64,000 bases of DNA, taken from positions 558,001 to 622,000 of the forward strand of contig NZ_JAHKQF010000015.1 of assembly GCF_018860965.1 (NCBI RefSeq), read 5' to 3'. Under the pieces are notes generated by a model. The model was not told the DNA's origin. It made no database searches and saw only the letters and a list, made by a program, of their open reading frames with translations. This document shows positions 28,678 to 37,009 of the stretch, piece by piece. The position numbers and the translations under genes were made by a program. Position 1 is the stretch's first letter, and every line of letters begins with the position of its first letter. This DNA comes from Alteromonas sp. C1M14 (GTDB lineage: Bacteria > Pseudomonadota > Gammaproteobacteria > Enterobacterales > Alteromonadaceae).

Positions 28678-28702
28678 AACCGACCTTTGAGTCGGTTTTT
28701 TT
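28678..28702 (+). terminator. Rho-independent terminator of tRNA-Leu
   Basis: Stem AACCGAC/GTCGGTT (28678-28684 with 28691-28697) and loop CTTTGA, then a T run to 28702. It ends the tRNA transcript and separates it from the accessory cluster. Confidence 0.92.
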
Positions 28703-28843
28703 GTGCCCCAAAATTAAGTAAGCTAAAAATCAATTAGTTAAGCCACTGCAATAGTATATTCGATGTATTGCGGTTTTCCTTTCAAGAAATTAAACAGATA
28801 AAATAGCCCACCTAAACTACTTTTTAACTTTTGAAAAAGCACA

Positions 28844-29374
28844 CTATTGGGTCACTTTTACTGATATTAGCTTAATTGGGTTACGCAATATATCAGAGCG
28901 TTCTGCATAGCTGAAGATACGATCTAAGGACTCAAATCCACTGGTTATTTCGCCAAAAGCCGCAAACCCCTGTTTGTCTTTATGTCTGTTACCCAAGTAG
29001 TCAAGACAAGGGTAATCTCCCATCGTGATGAAAAAACTTCTATAAACCTCATTAAGGTCAAACCTCGGCATAGAGAGAGTGTACTTACTATGCAGTATTT
29101 TGGTCATATTGGTGGATTCATGACTTAAGAAGTCGCACGATTCGCTGTCCGTCGGTATAGCTTGTCCACCCTGAATGACTTCTATTTTCTCCTCCAAACT
29201 GGCTGGCTGATTATCAAGCGTCACAATTCTGTAAATACTTGTGTTGTCCAACCCTCCGCTATTAATGAGGTTTATAAAATACGAGACCGTTTTCGGCGCT
29301 AATGCTCGATACAAATTAGCCGTCCAGGCTCCCATGGTAGTATCAAAACGTATTTTAGTGACTTCACTTTTCAT
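28844..29374 (-). CDS. cytoplasmic cyclophilin-like peptidyl-prolyl isomerase
   Basis: A 176-residue protein with the cyclophilin fold. It begins IRFDTTMGAWTANLYRALAPKTVSYFINLI. SIYRIV holds the Arg equivalent to the catalytic Arg of FHR, VIQGG follows, then FFITMG and AAFGEITSGFESLDRI. The usual active-site Trp is not visible. There is no signal peptide, so it should be cytoplasmic. The ATG at 29374 lies inside the end of the permease gene, an 11-base overlap, which ties it to the catabolic operon. It might help fold the large hydantoinase subunits, or the fold may have been reused for ligand binding. That is inference. Confidence 0.8.
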   Translation of the reverse strand: MKSEVTKIRFDTTMGAWTANLYRALAPKTVSYFINLINSGGLDNTSIYRIVTLDNQPASLEEKIEVIQGGQAIPTDSESCDFLSHESTNMTKILHSKYTLSMPRFDLNEVYRSFFITMGDYPCLDYLGNRHKDKQGFAAFGEITSGFESLDRIFSYAERSDILRNPIKLISVKVTQ

Positions 29375-30656
29375 ACAATATTGTCCGAGATTGCATGGCT
29401 CTAACACAACCAAATAATATCGATGAAACTAATAATGCATCTAAAGATGGGATTAAGGTGATAGTAACGACATCGCTTTGGCTCAAATAGCCAACAAACG
29501 TTCCCACAAACCATGAAACAAACGCAATGATCCTTACCGCTGGCTCAGACTCTAAACCTTCAACAACACAGCCTTGACGGCGTGCAATTACAATTTCGGT
29601 ACAATAAATAGCGCCGATAGGCGGAATCGTGAGCCCCAAAATGACCAAAAAGTCTATAAGGTAACTCTGCGCTTGAACCAACGCTAACGACGTACCAATT
29701 ACCCCAATAATAAAAGTGATTGTCTTAAGAGAAGTTTTCGGAATCAACGTGGAAATTGAAAGTGCTGAAGAGTAGAGACAAAGCACGTTACTCGACCAAG
29801 AACCAAATAATAACAAAAAACAAGCGGGTATAATAAGACCAATAGAAGACATAACTACAAGCAAATCAGGATTTCCGGCCACCATACTGGGTATCGCTGA
29901 TAGCACCATGATAAGTGGGTATCCTACCCCCAAAGAGATGAATACTGACCATACTGCCTGCTTTTTGTTTATTGCAAAACGACTGTAATCAGGCTGGATT
30001 ACCACACCAGCAATATAACTGCCTACAACAGCTGAAACGGCCGTTTTGAATGTAAATGCGTTCTCACCAATGGCTAGCTGATTAGCGGAGCTAAAGGGGT
30101 CACTTTTCAAGGCGGCGTAAATTAAAAATGCTACCATGAAGGGAACTAGTGCTAAGGCCAATTTATCTATGCCAGAGAAGCCTTTTAATGTCACCGTAAT
30201 CATCATAACACTAGCAATAATGGTCAATAGATACACGGGGATAAGCAGCCCTACCATATCTTGCAAAACATGTTGCATTGCCTGTCCAAGAAAATTACTT
30301 ATCACTGCGTACCAACCGATAAGGGATATAGCAATCACGATATTTGCCACCTTGGCCCCTTGTCGGCCAAAAGCAAATTCCGTTAGCATATATGTGGAAA
30401 GACGGCTTTTTGCGGCAACATAACTCGTAACTGCCCCTAAGCAGCCCAGAATTCCCCCACCCAACAAAAATGCAATGGTTGCGTCTCGATAGCCAAGTGA
30501 ACCACCGACCTGAGAAGAAACAAGAAATACCGAAAAACCCACGATGCCACCGATAATGATAAAAGCAAGGCTCCATCCTGACTTCGTTTCTGACTCGGGG
30601 ACCGAAGATAAAGCAAAGTCATCAGACTTTTCTTTTGCACCATCTATTTTACTCAT
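29364..30656 (-). CDS. NCS1/CodB-family permease
   Basis: A 430-residue inner-membrane transporter with about 12 hydrophobic helices, resembling cytosine permease CodB. Telling segments are SLAFIIIGGIVGFSVFL and GYRDATIAFLLGGGILG at the start, LTEFAFGRQG, and VVIQPDYSRFA in the middle. NCS1 transporters carry nucleobases, allantoin or hydantoins (Mhp1) with Na+ or H+. Next to HyuA/HyuB this points to import of a hydantoin-like or related cyclic compound. Its ATG directly follows the hyuB stop codon. Confidence 0.88.
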   Translation of the reverse strand: MSKIDGAKEKSDDFALSSVPESETKSGWSLAFIIIGGIVGFSVFLVSSQVGGSLGYRDATIAFLLGGGILGCLGAVTSYVAAKSRLSTYMLTEFAFGRQGAKVANIVIAISLIGWYAVISNFLGQAMQHVLQDMVGLLIPVYLLTIIASVMMITVTLKGFSGIDKLALALVPFMVAFLIYAALKSDPFSSANQLAIGENAFTFKTAVSAVVGSYIAGVVIQPDYSRFAINKKQAVWSVFISLGVGYPLIMVLSAIPSMVAGNPDLLVVMSSIGLIIPACFLLLFGSWSSNVLCLYSSALSISTLIPKTSLKTITFIIGVIGTSLALVQAQSYLIDFLVILGLTIPPIGAIYCTEIVIARRQGCVVEGLESEPAVRIIAFVSWFVGTFVGYLSQSDVVTITLIPSLDALLVSSILFGCVRAMQSRTILYEK

Positions 30657-32333
30657 TTAGTTGATACCATAGACTTTTTTCGCTCTTTTATAGGTAACGT
30701 AACCGTTCTTAATGTCATCTAGAATCTTTTCTTTTGGACGGTTAGCTGGATTTCCAAATCCGCCACCATTGGCAGTGACTACCTGGACTACATCGCCTTT
30801 ATTTAAAGGAAGTGCAGTACACACACTGTAGCGTTGTGTTGCCCCTGAATTCCTTACTACATTTACGTAATTGGTCGACCCTCTATTGCCGCCCTCTAGC
30901 CCCCATGGGCCATTCTCTGAGCGAACATATGCCATGGTCAACCACCAATTATCAGTTAATATCCTGTAGTCTAACTTAATTCCTTTACCACCGTTCGTTT
31001 CTCCCTCACCGCCTTCTTCATCATTTAAGGCTAGACGGTCAATGTGTAACCCATTACGCTGCTCTGATATTTCTACTGGTACGTTGAAGGTTTCACCATG
31101 AAAGCCCGTATACAGTGCGTTTATACCATCATATTTCGAACTGGCTCCCCAACCCCCTATTTGTGGTTCGACGATGCTATGTGAGTGCCCTGTTTTAGGA
31201 TGCGGCCCTCCTAAAAATGTACCACAAATGGAGCCATAGTGGCCTGCCGTCAACGCATCTGGCATAGCAAGTGCTAATGCTTTCCAAATAAGGTCAAAGC
31301 TCATCATACTATTTTCATAATACACACTGGTGGCAGCAGGGTATTTGGCTGCAAACATAGAGTCATCATCGACTAGTAAACGGATTGGTCTAAAAGAGCC
31401 TGCATTGGCAAATGTCTGTGGGCTAGCTATTGCCTTAAATAGCATCTGTGCGTCGACCATTGTGGAGTCGTATGTGGCATTTAATGCATTTGGTTGAGTG
31501 GGTGGGTTGCCACGAAGATCAACTAAAAACTCTTCGTCTGTAATGGTCACTTTGACCTTAATAGATAATCCATCATCCGTCACTTCTGACGCTTCAAAAG
31601 TACCTTTAGGGAGTGCTTTAAGCGCAGCTCGAGCCACCCGCTCACCTAATTCAATATAGTCTTCAATAGCGTAGGCAACGGCTTCAACTTTGTACTTTTC
31701 AACTAGAGACTTGAATCGCTTTTCCCCCGCCCTCATGGATGCAACACCTGCCCAAAAATCACCTCTGGACACCTCTGGCTGTCTACTGTTTGACATAAAA
31801 ATATCGATAACGGCCTGGTTAGGTGTGTATTGCTCTATGACTTTAATACAAGGTAACTGCAACCCTTCCTGATAAATATCAATAGCATCAGCACTGATAC
31901 TACCGGGAAAAGACCCGCCCACGTCTACCCAATGCGCTTTATTTGCTAACCAACCTATCAACCTATTTTCATGGAAAACAGGTAATATAAGCACAACGTC
32001 ATTTAAGTGGCTCACTCCGCCATGATGTGGGATATTAGTCATGAAAATATCCCCTTCTCGAATCCCTTCAGGCGTATCGAATTTAGCCAATACAGACTTT
32101 ACGCCTGGCTCTAGCATACCGATAAATCCTGGGATGCCCGACCCGGAACTTGCTAGCTGACCATGAGCATCAAACATTGCCACACCAAAGTCTAATACTT
32201 CGTAAATGATCGAACTCATCGCCGTTTTACGCATTGTAGCGAACATTTCTTCGGTGATAGCACGCATGGAGTTTTGTATGATTTCAACGGTGATCGGGTC
32301 TATTTTCACGCAGTTTTCAATACTATTGCTCAT
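30657..32333 (-). CDS. hydantoinase B/oxoprolinase-family subunit
   Basis: The HyuB-type subunit, 558 residues, of an ATP-dependent enzyme pair that opens lactam or hydantoin rings or, in relatives, carboxylates ketones. Typical segments: DPITVEIIQNSMRAITEEMFATMRKTA at the N-terminus, HVDVGGSFPGSISADA, and the Gly-rich end GDVVQVVTANGGGFGNP. An AGGAGT ribosome site precedes the ATG, which lies four bases after the hyuA stop. No third (gamma) subunit of the acetone carboxylase type is present. Substrate cannot be read from sequence. Confidence 0.9.
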   Translation of the reverse strand: MSNSIENCVKIDPITVEIIQNSMRAITEEMFATMRKTAMSSIIYEVLDFGVAMFDAHGQLASSGSGIPGFIGMLEPGVKSVLAKFDTPEGIREGDIFMTNIPHHGGVSHLNDVVLILPVFHENRLIGWLANKAHWVDVGGSFPGSISADAIDIYQEGLQLPCIKVIEQYTPNQAVIDIFMSNSRQPEVSRGDFWAGVASMRAGEKRFKSLVEKYKVEAVAYAIEDYIELGERVARAALKALPKGTFEASEVTDDGLSIKVKVTITDEEFLVDLRGNPPTQPNALNATYDSTMVDAQMLFKAIASPQTFANAGSFRPIRLLVDDDSMFAAKYPAATSVYYENSMMSFDLIWKALALAMPDALTAGHYGSICGTFLGGPHPKTGHSHSIVEPQIGGWGASSKYDGINALYTGFHGETFNVPVEISEQRNGLHIDRLALNDEEGGEGETNGGKGIKLDYRILTDNWWLTMAYVRSENGPWGLEGGNRGSTNYVNVVRNSGATQRYSVCTALPLNKGDVVQVVTANGGGFGNPANRPKEKILDDIKNGYVTYKRAKKVYGIN

Positions 32334-32337
32334 CGCG

Positions 32338-34410
32338 CTATACTCCTATCTCAATATGTAAATTGCCATAGTCATCTACCTTGACTTGTTGACCAGAAAG
32401 AATAACCGTTGTACTGCCTGACTCTTCAACGATTGCAGGCCCACTAAACTGAGCATTAGCAAACAATTTATCTCGATCATAAATAATCGTGTCAATGAAG
32501 CCTGATTCGTCAAAATCTACAGAGCGGGTTTCTTTAATTGCCGCTTGAATATCACCTGTTGCTGATATTTTTGCTAATGTAGGTCGCTCAATTCGTGCAT
32601 ATGCAGTTAACTTATAACTCACCAATTCAATATCGTTTTCTAAGAAATAGGTATACTTCTTTTCATATTCTCTATTAAAGTCTTGGGTAAGTTTTAGTAT
32701 ATCTGTACCCATTAATTCATTTAATCCAACTTCTATCTGCACCGTATGCTCTTGTCCAACATAGCGCATCTCCAATAACGGCTCGAAGTAAACGTCTTGC
32801 TCCTCAAACCCTTCATCGGCATACGTGCAAAGCGCTTCCTTACACATACTTTCTAAGGTTTGTGATATTTCACATGCTTTGGAAGCGACAAATGCTACAG
32901 GTTGGGTACGGATATAATCTCGTCGCAAATCCGACATAAGCATACCCCAAGCGGAGAAAACTGAAGCGTGGGCAGGAATAATAACACGCGGAATACTTAA
33001 TTCTTTTGCCAATACAGTAGCATGCATTGCGCCGCCGCCACCGAATGCAACAAGTGTAAAGTCTCTTGGATCATAACCACGATTAATTGATATTAACTTA
33101 AGTGCATTACTCATGTTGTGGTTTGCTAATCTGATAACACCCCGTGCGGTGTCTATAGCGCTTAAGTCTAACGGTGCCCCTAACATATCAAAGGCATGCT
33201 CTACCGCTTCCATATCAGCAACGATTTCACCGCCGATAAAATAATTTGGGTTAATACGACCGAGCATCAAATTAGCGTCTGTTGTGGTAGGAGATTCACC
33301 TCCCTGCCCATAGGCTACAGGCCCCGGAAAAGCACCAGCACTTTGAGGGCCGACGTGCATTTTATTAAATTCATCGATCCATCCGATAGACCCTCCACCA
33401 TTACCAATTTCAACAATATCGACCACTGGGGTCATAAGAGGGTAACCCGCTGAACGTTCGTCTTTTTCTATCATATATTGGCTGGTCAGGTTCACACGGC
33501 CATTATCTATAAGGGAGCATTTCGCGGTTGTGCCGCCAATATCAAAAGCAATAATATTATTTACACCAATCAATTTACCTAGAGCTGCTGCACCTAACAC
33601 ACCACTTGCCGGTCCTGATTCAACAATTGAAATTGGCGTTTTCTTCACTGACTCAACAGTATCAATCCCCCCATTGGATTGCATAACATAAAACTTACCT
33701 CTGAAATCCCTTTCATCTAGTGCCTCTTCCATTTTCGCTAAGTATTGTGCAGCAATAGGCTGAACATATGCGCATAGAGCGGCAGTATTACTACGCTCAT
33801 ACTCTCTCCACTCACGAGATATTTGATGGGAAGTTACCACTGTCACTTCGGGCCAATGCTTAGCAATATAGTTCGCAACCGACTGTTCATGATTTGGGTT
33901 AGCATAGGAATGAAGTAAACACACAGCTATAGCCTGCACACCTTCTTCTTGCATGCTTTTAAGAATAGGATCAAGCTCAGAAATCGCTAAAGGAGAGATT
34001 ACATCGCCAGTATAAGATAACCGTTCGGTGATTTCGTAACGTAAATAACGAGGGATAAAAGCGTCTGGCTTGCGATATTGCAAATTAAAGAAATCGGGTC
34101 TATTGCCACGTGCAATTTCTAAAACATCGCGAAATCCCTTGGTAGTAATAAGAGCGGTTTTTGCTCCTTTACGCTCAGTTAACGCATTGATGACGACTGT
34201 AGAACCATGAGCAAAAAAGGTTAGCTCCTCGATGGGGATATCCGCTTTTTCCAAAGAATTGAGCACACCTTGTTGGAACTCGGAAGGAGTAGTGTGTGCC
34301 TTAACCGCTTTTATTTCCGACGCAGTCCCCGTTTCTGGGTCCATCTCATAATATACTAAATCAGTGAAAGTGCCGCCAATGTCACTGGCAGCTCTAATAG
34401 TGTGCATAAT
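32338..34410 (-). CDS. hydantoinase A/oxoprolinase-family subunit
   Basis: The ATP-binding HyuA-type subunit, 690 residues, with an actin/Hsp70-like fold. The first phosphate loop is SDIGGTFTDLV and a second lies in IIAFDIGGTTAKCSLI. IEIGNGGGSIGW and LVAFGGGGAMHA are further family segments. I chose the ATG at 34410 because TTAGGAAAT lies just upstream and it puts the phosphate loop about nine residues in, as usual; the frame is open 15 codons further. It pairs with HyuB to hydrolyse or carboxylate a small molecule at ATP cost. Confidence 0.9.
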   Translation of the reverse strand: MMHTIRAASDIGGTFTDLVYYEMDPETGTASEIKAVKAHTTPSEFQQGVLNSLEKADIPIEELTFFAHGSTVVINALTERKGAKTALITTKGFRDVLEIARGNRPDFFNLQYRKPDAFIPRYLRYEITERLSYTGDVISPLAISELDPILKSMQEEGVQAIAVCLLHSYANPNHEQSVANYIAKHWPEVTVVTSHQISREWREYERSNTAALCAYVQPIAAQYLAKMEEALDERDFRGKFYVMQSNGGIDTVESVKKTPISIVESGPASGVLGAAALGKLIGVNNIIAFDIGGTTAKCSLIDNGRVNLTSQYMIEKDERSAGYPLMTPVVDIVEIGNGGGSIGWIDEFNKMHVGPQSAGAFPGPVAYGQGGESPTTTDANLMLGRINPNYFIGGEIVADMEAVEHAFDMLGAPLDLSAIDTARGVIRLANHNMSNALKLISINRGYDPRDFTLVAFGGGGAMHATVLAKELSIPRVIIPAHASVFSAWGMLMSDLRRDYIRTQPVAFVASKACEISQTLESMCKEALCTYADEGFEEQDVYFEPLLEMRYVGQEHTVQIEVGLNELMGTDILKLTQDFNREYEKKYTYFLENDIELVSYKLTAYARIERPTLAKISATGDIQAAIKETRSVDFDESGFIDTIIYDRDKLFANAQFSGPAIVEESGSTTVILSGQQVKVDDYGNLHIEIGV

Positions 34411-34481
34411 ATTTCCTAACAAAGAGAAGATATAGCTCAAACTTTGAACAACCACATAAGTGTTTGAGCTAGTAGAGAGGT

Positions 34482-36755
34482 TTAATAGAAGTTATAGCGA
34501 ACATCGATACGCCATATTCTTGGTGCTGCAGCATAGGCAAAGCCACCCGTTACGTATTCAGCGTTGTACTCTTCATCAAATAGATTGTTTATCGAACCAA
34601 CTACGTTCCATACCCCATCTCCCGACTCAACACCTACTCGCAAATTTGTTAACTCAACAGGATCTCGCTTTGTAATATTCGCCGGATCCCAGTATTGGCC
34701 TCCAAGGCGTTGATAATCTACACGACTGAAGAAATCTAATCGGTCAGAGATGGCTGTTCTATACTGCAAGCCAGCATTAAATGTAGAGTCAGGAACATAA
34801 GGCGCTTTATTTCCTTCATATGATGGTTCTAAGCTATATGCATCCACTGTACTGTCACTTATGGCGAGACCGGCGTAAATTTTGAAGTCATCACTAATAT
34901 CGTATGACGCTTCAAACTCTCCCCCCTCGATAGAAATTTCGTCTATACCTACTAACACTTGTGCACCTAGCTCTCCAACAAATACGAAAAAGGGTGCATT
35001 TTCAACTTCTGTGCTATACACCGCCCCACTGGTGTGCAACCGGCCATTAAGCAGCGTTGTTTTAAAACCAACCTCAAAAGTTTCTGTATTTTCCTGGTCT
35101 AAAACATCCGACACATTCAAACCGAGCACGGCCGCTTGAGCTCCTACCCCATTTTGGTTGAATTGGCCACTACGAAATCCCCTGCCCCAAGAAGTGTAAA
35201 GAGAAGTCTTGCTATCAAATAGATAACGCAAACTCACCTTAGGTTGAAAGCTGGAAAACTCTGCTTTATTGACTGCACCTGGTGTTCCTATTGGTCCCGT
35301 GTATTCACCATCTAATGAGTAGGCCCCCTGCTGCTCATCAACGTACTGTTTACGTTCATCTTTATCGTATCGTCCTGCAACAGATAGCTCTAAGTCATCA
35401 AATACGTCGTAAGCAAAGTTAAAATAACCTGCATAAGCAGTATTGTTGTTATCGTCTGCTGAAAAGGAACTTGTAGGGTTAACTGCGCCACCTAAAATAG
35501 GAGCTCTTGTCACTTCTTCAATGCCCATTCCCAGGTCATATCCGGTGCTTGAAGATATATACCTATCAGTCGCTAAATAATAGACACCAAACATCCAACG
35601 AAATATCACATCATCATTTGACATAAAACGAAGGTCTTGACTAATTGCTTCAACGTCAACGAATTGGCTTTGAGTACCGTCAGAAAATGAAATTCCGGGG
35701 TTCACACTGGTATTGGCAGAATAGGGAAACTGATCCGCTCCATTACGTTGTTCAAGGGTGTCATAGGCAGTAACAGACTTTAATGTTGCCCAATCCAAAA
35801 CGTAGTTAACTCGTACAGACAACTGACTAGTTTGTCGCTCATCGAACCCTTTATTATTTGCCGCAGTATTGCGACGTACAATATTAGAATCAAAAGCACT
35901 AGCATCCTGATAACCTATTACTTCTCCAGTATCTGGACTTATTGTTACGCCTTGATATGTATAGGTATTTGCGTCCGAAGAGGTATCAGAGAGACTGCCT
36001 CGAATATCGATACTCAAGTCGTCTGTTGGATTAAAACTAAGGTGCCCTCGCAAATTAGTTTCTTGCTTAAAGTTTATTTTTTCATCTGTAGTGATGTTAT
36101 CGTATATACCATCAGTATCGTAGTAACGAGCGGATAACCGGAAGGCTAGATCATCAGAAATAGGCCCCGAGACCGATCCTTCAATCTGATACTCATTGCC
36201 CCTACCGATTGCACCTTGCACATAACCTTCTAAGACATCGCTGGGCTTTCTCGTGTTGATAATTATCGCGCCTTGAGTAGCGTTTCGCCCATATAAGGCA
36301 CCTTGAGGACCACGCAATACTTCAATACTTTGCAAATCAAAAAGTCCCTGGTCGAAACTACGACTATTAACTTGTATAACGTCATCAACGACAACCGCTA
36401 CAGGTGGCTCGCCATTCCTCACTTGTGAGACGCCGCGAATAGTAATAAAGTTGGTACCTGAATCCTGAGCATTTGCTAACGTAACGCCTGGCGTCAAACC
36501 AATAAAGTCATCTACCCCTTTAATTCTCGCGCTTTCAATTTCCATTTCGGAAAAGTAGCGCTCTGATAATGGAACTTCGACAATAGTTTCAACACGACCA
36601 CGTGCTGTTACGGTAATATTTTCAATTGATTTCTCTTGCTGAGCTTTCTCCACACCTTCTTGTGCATATAACGAGGTGCATATAGGTAAGGAAATAACTC
36701 CCACCGAAAGCGCTAGTAAACTCTTGCGTGTTAATAATACTCTTCGGCTGGGCAT
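34482..36755 (-). CDS. TonB-dependent outer-membrane receptor
   Basis: A 757-residue TonB-dependent receptor. It has a signal peptide (about 1-31, ending SLYAQ), a possible TonB box near ENITVTARGR, a plug domain (IEVLRGPQGALYGRNATQGAI is a hallmark) and a beta barrel ending in an aromatic Tyr. The type is common in marine and sphingomonad catabolic loci rather than classic siderophore receptors. It is the first gene of the operon and lies 71 bases before hyuA. Its probable role is to bring the operon's substrate across the outer membrane. AAAGGAAAA is the ribosome site. Confidence 0.93.
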   Translation of the reverse strand: MPSRRVLLTRKSLLALSVGVISLPICTSLYAQEGVEKAQQEKSIENITVTARGRVETIVEVPLSERYFSEMEIESARIKGVDDFIGLTPGVTLANAQDSGTNFITIRGVSQVRNGEPPVAVVVDDVIQVNSRSFDQGLFDLQSIEVLRGPQGALYGRNATQGAIIINTRKPSDVLEGYVQGAIGRGNEYQIEGSVSGPISDDLAFRLSARYYDTDGIYDNITTDEKINFKQETNLRGHLSFNPTDDLSIDIRGSLSDTSSDANTYTYQGVTISPDTGEVIGYQDASAFDSNIVRRNTAANNKGFDERQTSQLSVRVNYVLDWATLKSVTAYDTLEQRNGADQFPYSANTSVNPGISFSDGTQSQFVDVEAISQDLRFMSNDDVIFRWMFGVYYLATDRYISSSTGYDLGMGIEEVTRAPILGGAVNPTSSFSADDNNNTAYAGYFNFAYDVFDDLELSVAGRYDKDERKQYVDEQQGAYSLDGEYTGPIGTPGAVNKAEFSSFQPKVSLRYLFDSKTSLYTSWGRGFRSGQFNQNGVGAQAAVLGLNVSDVLDQENTETFEVGFKTTLLNGRLHTSGAVYSTEVENAPFFVFVGELGAQVLVGIDEISIEGGEFEASYDISDDFKIYAGLAISDSTVDAYSLEPSYEGNKAPYVPDSTFNAGLQYRTAISDRLDFFSRVDYQRLGGQYWDPANITKRDPVELTNLRVGVESGDGVWNVVGSINNLFDEEYNAEYVTGGFAYAAAPRIWRIDVRYNFY

Positions 36756-37009
36756 ACGTTTTCCTTTCTACTTGTCTGACTGATATTTAATTTTTATAAT
36801 AATGGCCTGCAACTTCTAGCTATTTGCCGCTGCATTTTTTCTTCTGTGCCAACTCGCCTAAAAGTTATCCCATATATACAAAGTCACCAGCAACTACCCT
36901 AATGGGCAGTATTAATAAAATAGAGACTTGAAACTATTGATGGGGGTAACACATGGCAGAAAAGTGATAGCATACAAAGCACTTGTGAAACCTAGGGGAT
37001 ACGTCACTA

